This document shows, one piece after another, positions 63,510-64,000 of a DNA stretch of 64,000 nucleotides. Made by a program: the position numbers and the translations under genes. Position 1 is the first letter of the stretch. The number at the start of each line of letters is the position of its first letter. The notes beneath the pieces are model-generated. The model searched no databases, was not told the DNA's origin, and was given only the letters and a program-made list of their open reading frames with translations. The DNA is from an uncultured Bacteroidales bacterium (GTDB lineage: Bacteria > Bacteroidota > Bacteroidia > Bacteroidales > UBA932), in contig CAKULN010000009.1 of the NCBI GenBank assembly GCA_934667175.1, positions 15,325 to 79,324 of the forward strand, in the 5' to 3' direction.

Positions 63510-63891
63510 TGTCCAGTTTGAGGCTGTGCCTTTGGCGGTGCGCTTGCAGTTGGCGAGGAGAGGAGAGACACGGTGTCTTTGAGGGCGTAAAGGTACGGGG
63601 TGATCTCGTTGCCGTAATACAAAATCGGGAGCGGCACCGTCCATGGTCACCAGCAGCGGGCTTGTTGGTTTGTCGTTGCGCTGAATATATTCGAGATTCA
63701 GTCCCGTGGCTTTCAAGGGGCTTCCAGAGTCTCATCGCGAAGGGCATCGTTTCCTATGGCTGACACGGGGTACGCCTCTGCACCGAATTCCTTGGTGAAG
63801 AACGCGAAATTGACGGACGCCCATCCAAGACGTTTCCTTGACGGGGAAGACGTCCCAGACGGTCTCACCTATTCCGATATTTTTTCATCAT
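63510..63891 (-). pseudogene. Decayed PfkB-family sugar kinase (fructokinase-like)
   Basis: Three minus-strand frames follow each other as pieces of one fructokinase N-terminus: KNIGIGETVWDVFPVKE (about 63884-63830), ASVNFAFFTKEFGAEAYPVS and AIGNDALRDETLEA (about 63820-63722), then LKATGLNLEYIQRNDKPTS and LLVTMDGAAPDFV (63716 to about 63620). Frameshifts separate them, one at an A-run after the likely ATGATG start. The region after TMDG degrades and the C-terminal two thirds are missing. Expression of an active kinase is not possible. Confidence 0.85.
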
Positions 63892-63910
63892 CTGATGTCA
63901 AAAGAATGAA

Positions 63911-64000
63911 CTACGCCTGCTCCTTTTCAGAGCGGTCGGCGCGTTTGATGGCAGGGATGCGCTCCAGTTCGGCGAGGTTCTGGCCGTGCTCTACCGCAAG
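63911..64000 (-). CDS. C-terminal end of an unidentified gene (runs off window)
   Basis: A minus-strand frame enters from the window edge and ends at 63911 after 29 residues that include NLAELERIPAIKRADRSEKEQ. The charged tail and codon use look like a genuine protein end. The family cannot be told from so short a piece. It lies just upstream of, and on the same strand as, the decayed sugar kinase. Confidence 0.4.
   Translation of the reverse strand, partial: LAVEHGQNLAELERIPAIKRADRSEKEQA

Noticed and set aside
1..64000. GAATATTC as a restriction or palindromic binding site
   Set aside because: About 12 full palindromes are what the single hexamer excess predicts by chance; the unit appears to be the hexamer.
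1..64000. CRISPR arrays, tRNA, rRNA or tmRNA genes
   Set aside because: No regularly spaced repeats of 23-40 nt and no cloverleaf or rRNA-like sequence were seen.

Overview
The window looks like chromosomal DNA of a Bacteroidales bacterium with moderately high G+C. This rests on two SusC/SusD-type outer-membrane uptake loci, many lipoproteins with Bacteroidetes-type lipoboxes, families typical of the group (DUF4302, DUF4843, PKD-like, DUF4476, Porin_10, BACON-like), a eukaryote-like glycogen synthase fused to an alpha-glucan phosphorylase, absence of clear Shine-Dalgarno sequences, and several promoters of the TTTG-N19/20-TAnnTTTG type. Genus cannot be fixed from the sequence alone; a gut-associated Rikenellaceae-like or uncultured Bacteroidales lineage is plausible.

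Layout. 1-7.7 kb: housekeeping genes (partial L-asparaginase, TatD nuclease, DprA, QueA, NUDIX, PyrE, SRPBCC protein, RNA m5C methyltransferase, TPR protein). 7.8-17.8 kb (minus strand): SusC-SusD-metallopeptidase-DUF4302 plus two tandem FGE-fold lipoproteins. 18.0-19.5 kb: an A+T-richer AAA ATPase gene lying between two 106-bp direct repeats of the 3' end of the neighbouring membrane transporter gene, which looks like an inserted cassette. 20.7-28.7 kb (plus): a second SusC-SusD locus with DUF4843, PKD-like and propeller-like proteins. 28.7-36.3 kb: a small membrane protein, a DUF4476 protein, a HipBA toxin-antitoxin pair with an operator wrapped around its promoter, an alpha/beta hydrolase, an M13 peptidase and a lone permease. 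36.1-40.1 kb (minus): MltF-like transglycosylase and Porin_10 protein. 40.4-51.3 kb: a glycogen operon (branching enzyme, debranching enzyme, GT4, GH57, synthase-phosphorylase fusion), followed by RibF. 52.2-57.8 kb: aspartic protease, GreA, HIT, a TlpA-like lipoprotein without CxxC, and GltX. 58.2-63.0 kb: a second AAA ATPase (DUF4143 type) with a palindrome over its promoter, then a SWIM-SNF2 helicase. 63.0-64.0 kb: mostly non-coding DNA with a decayed PfkB sugar kinase.

The strongest unexplained signal is at word level. The hexamer GAATAT (or ATATTC on the other strand) occurs about 170 times in 64 kb by hand count, where base composition alone predicts about 20-25. Inside genes it overrides codon preference: Ile-Phe is repeatedly written ATA TTC and Glu-Tyr GAA TAT, although ATC and GAG dominate elsewhere. 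At least nine genes start within the context gaatATG. Other notable items are the cassette-like ATPase, palindromes over both ATPase promoters, REP-like palindromes translated as part of the GH57 protein tail, and the synthase-phosphorylase fusion with an internal ATG exactly at the domain junction.
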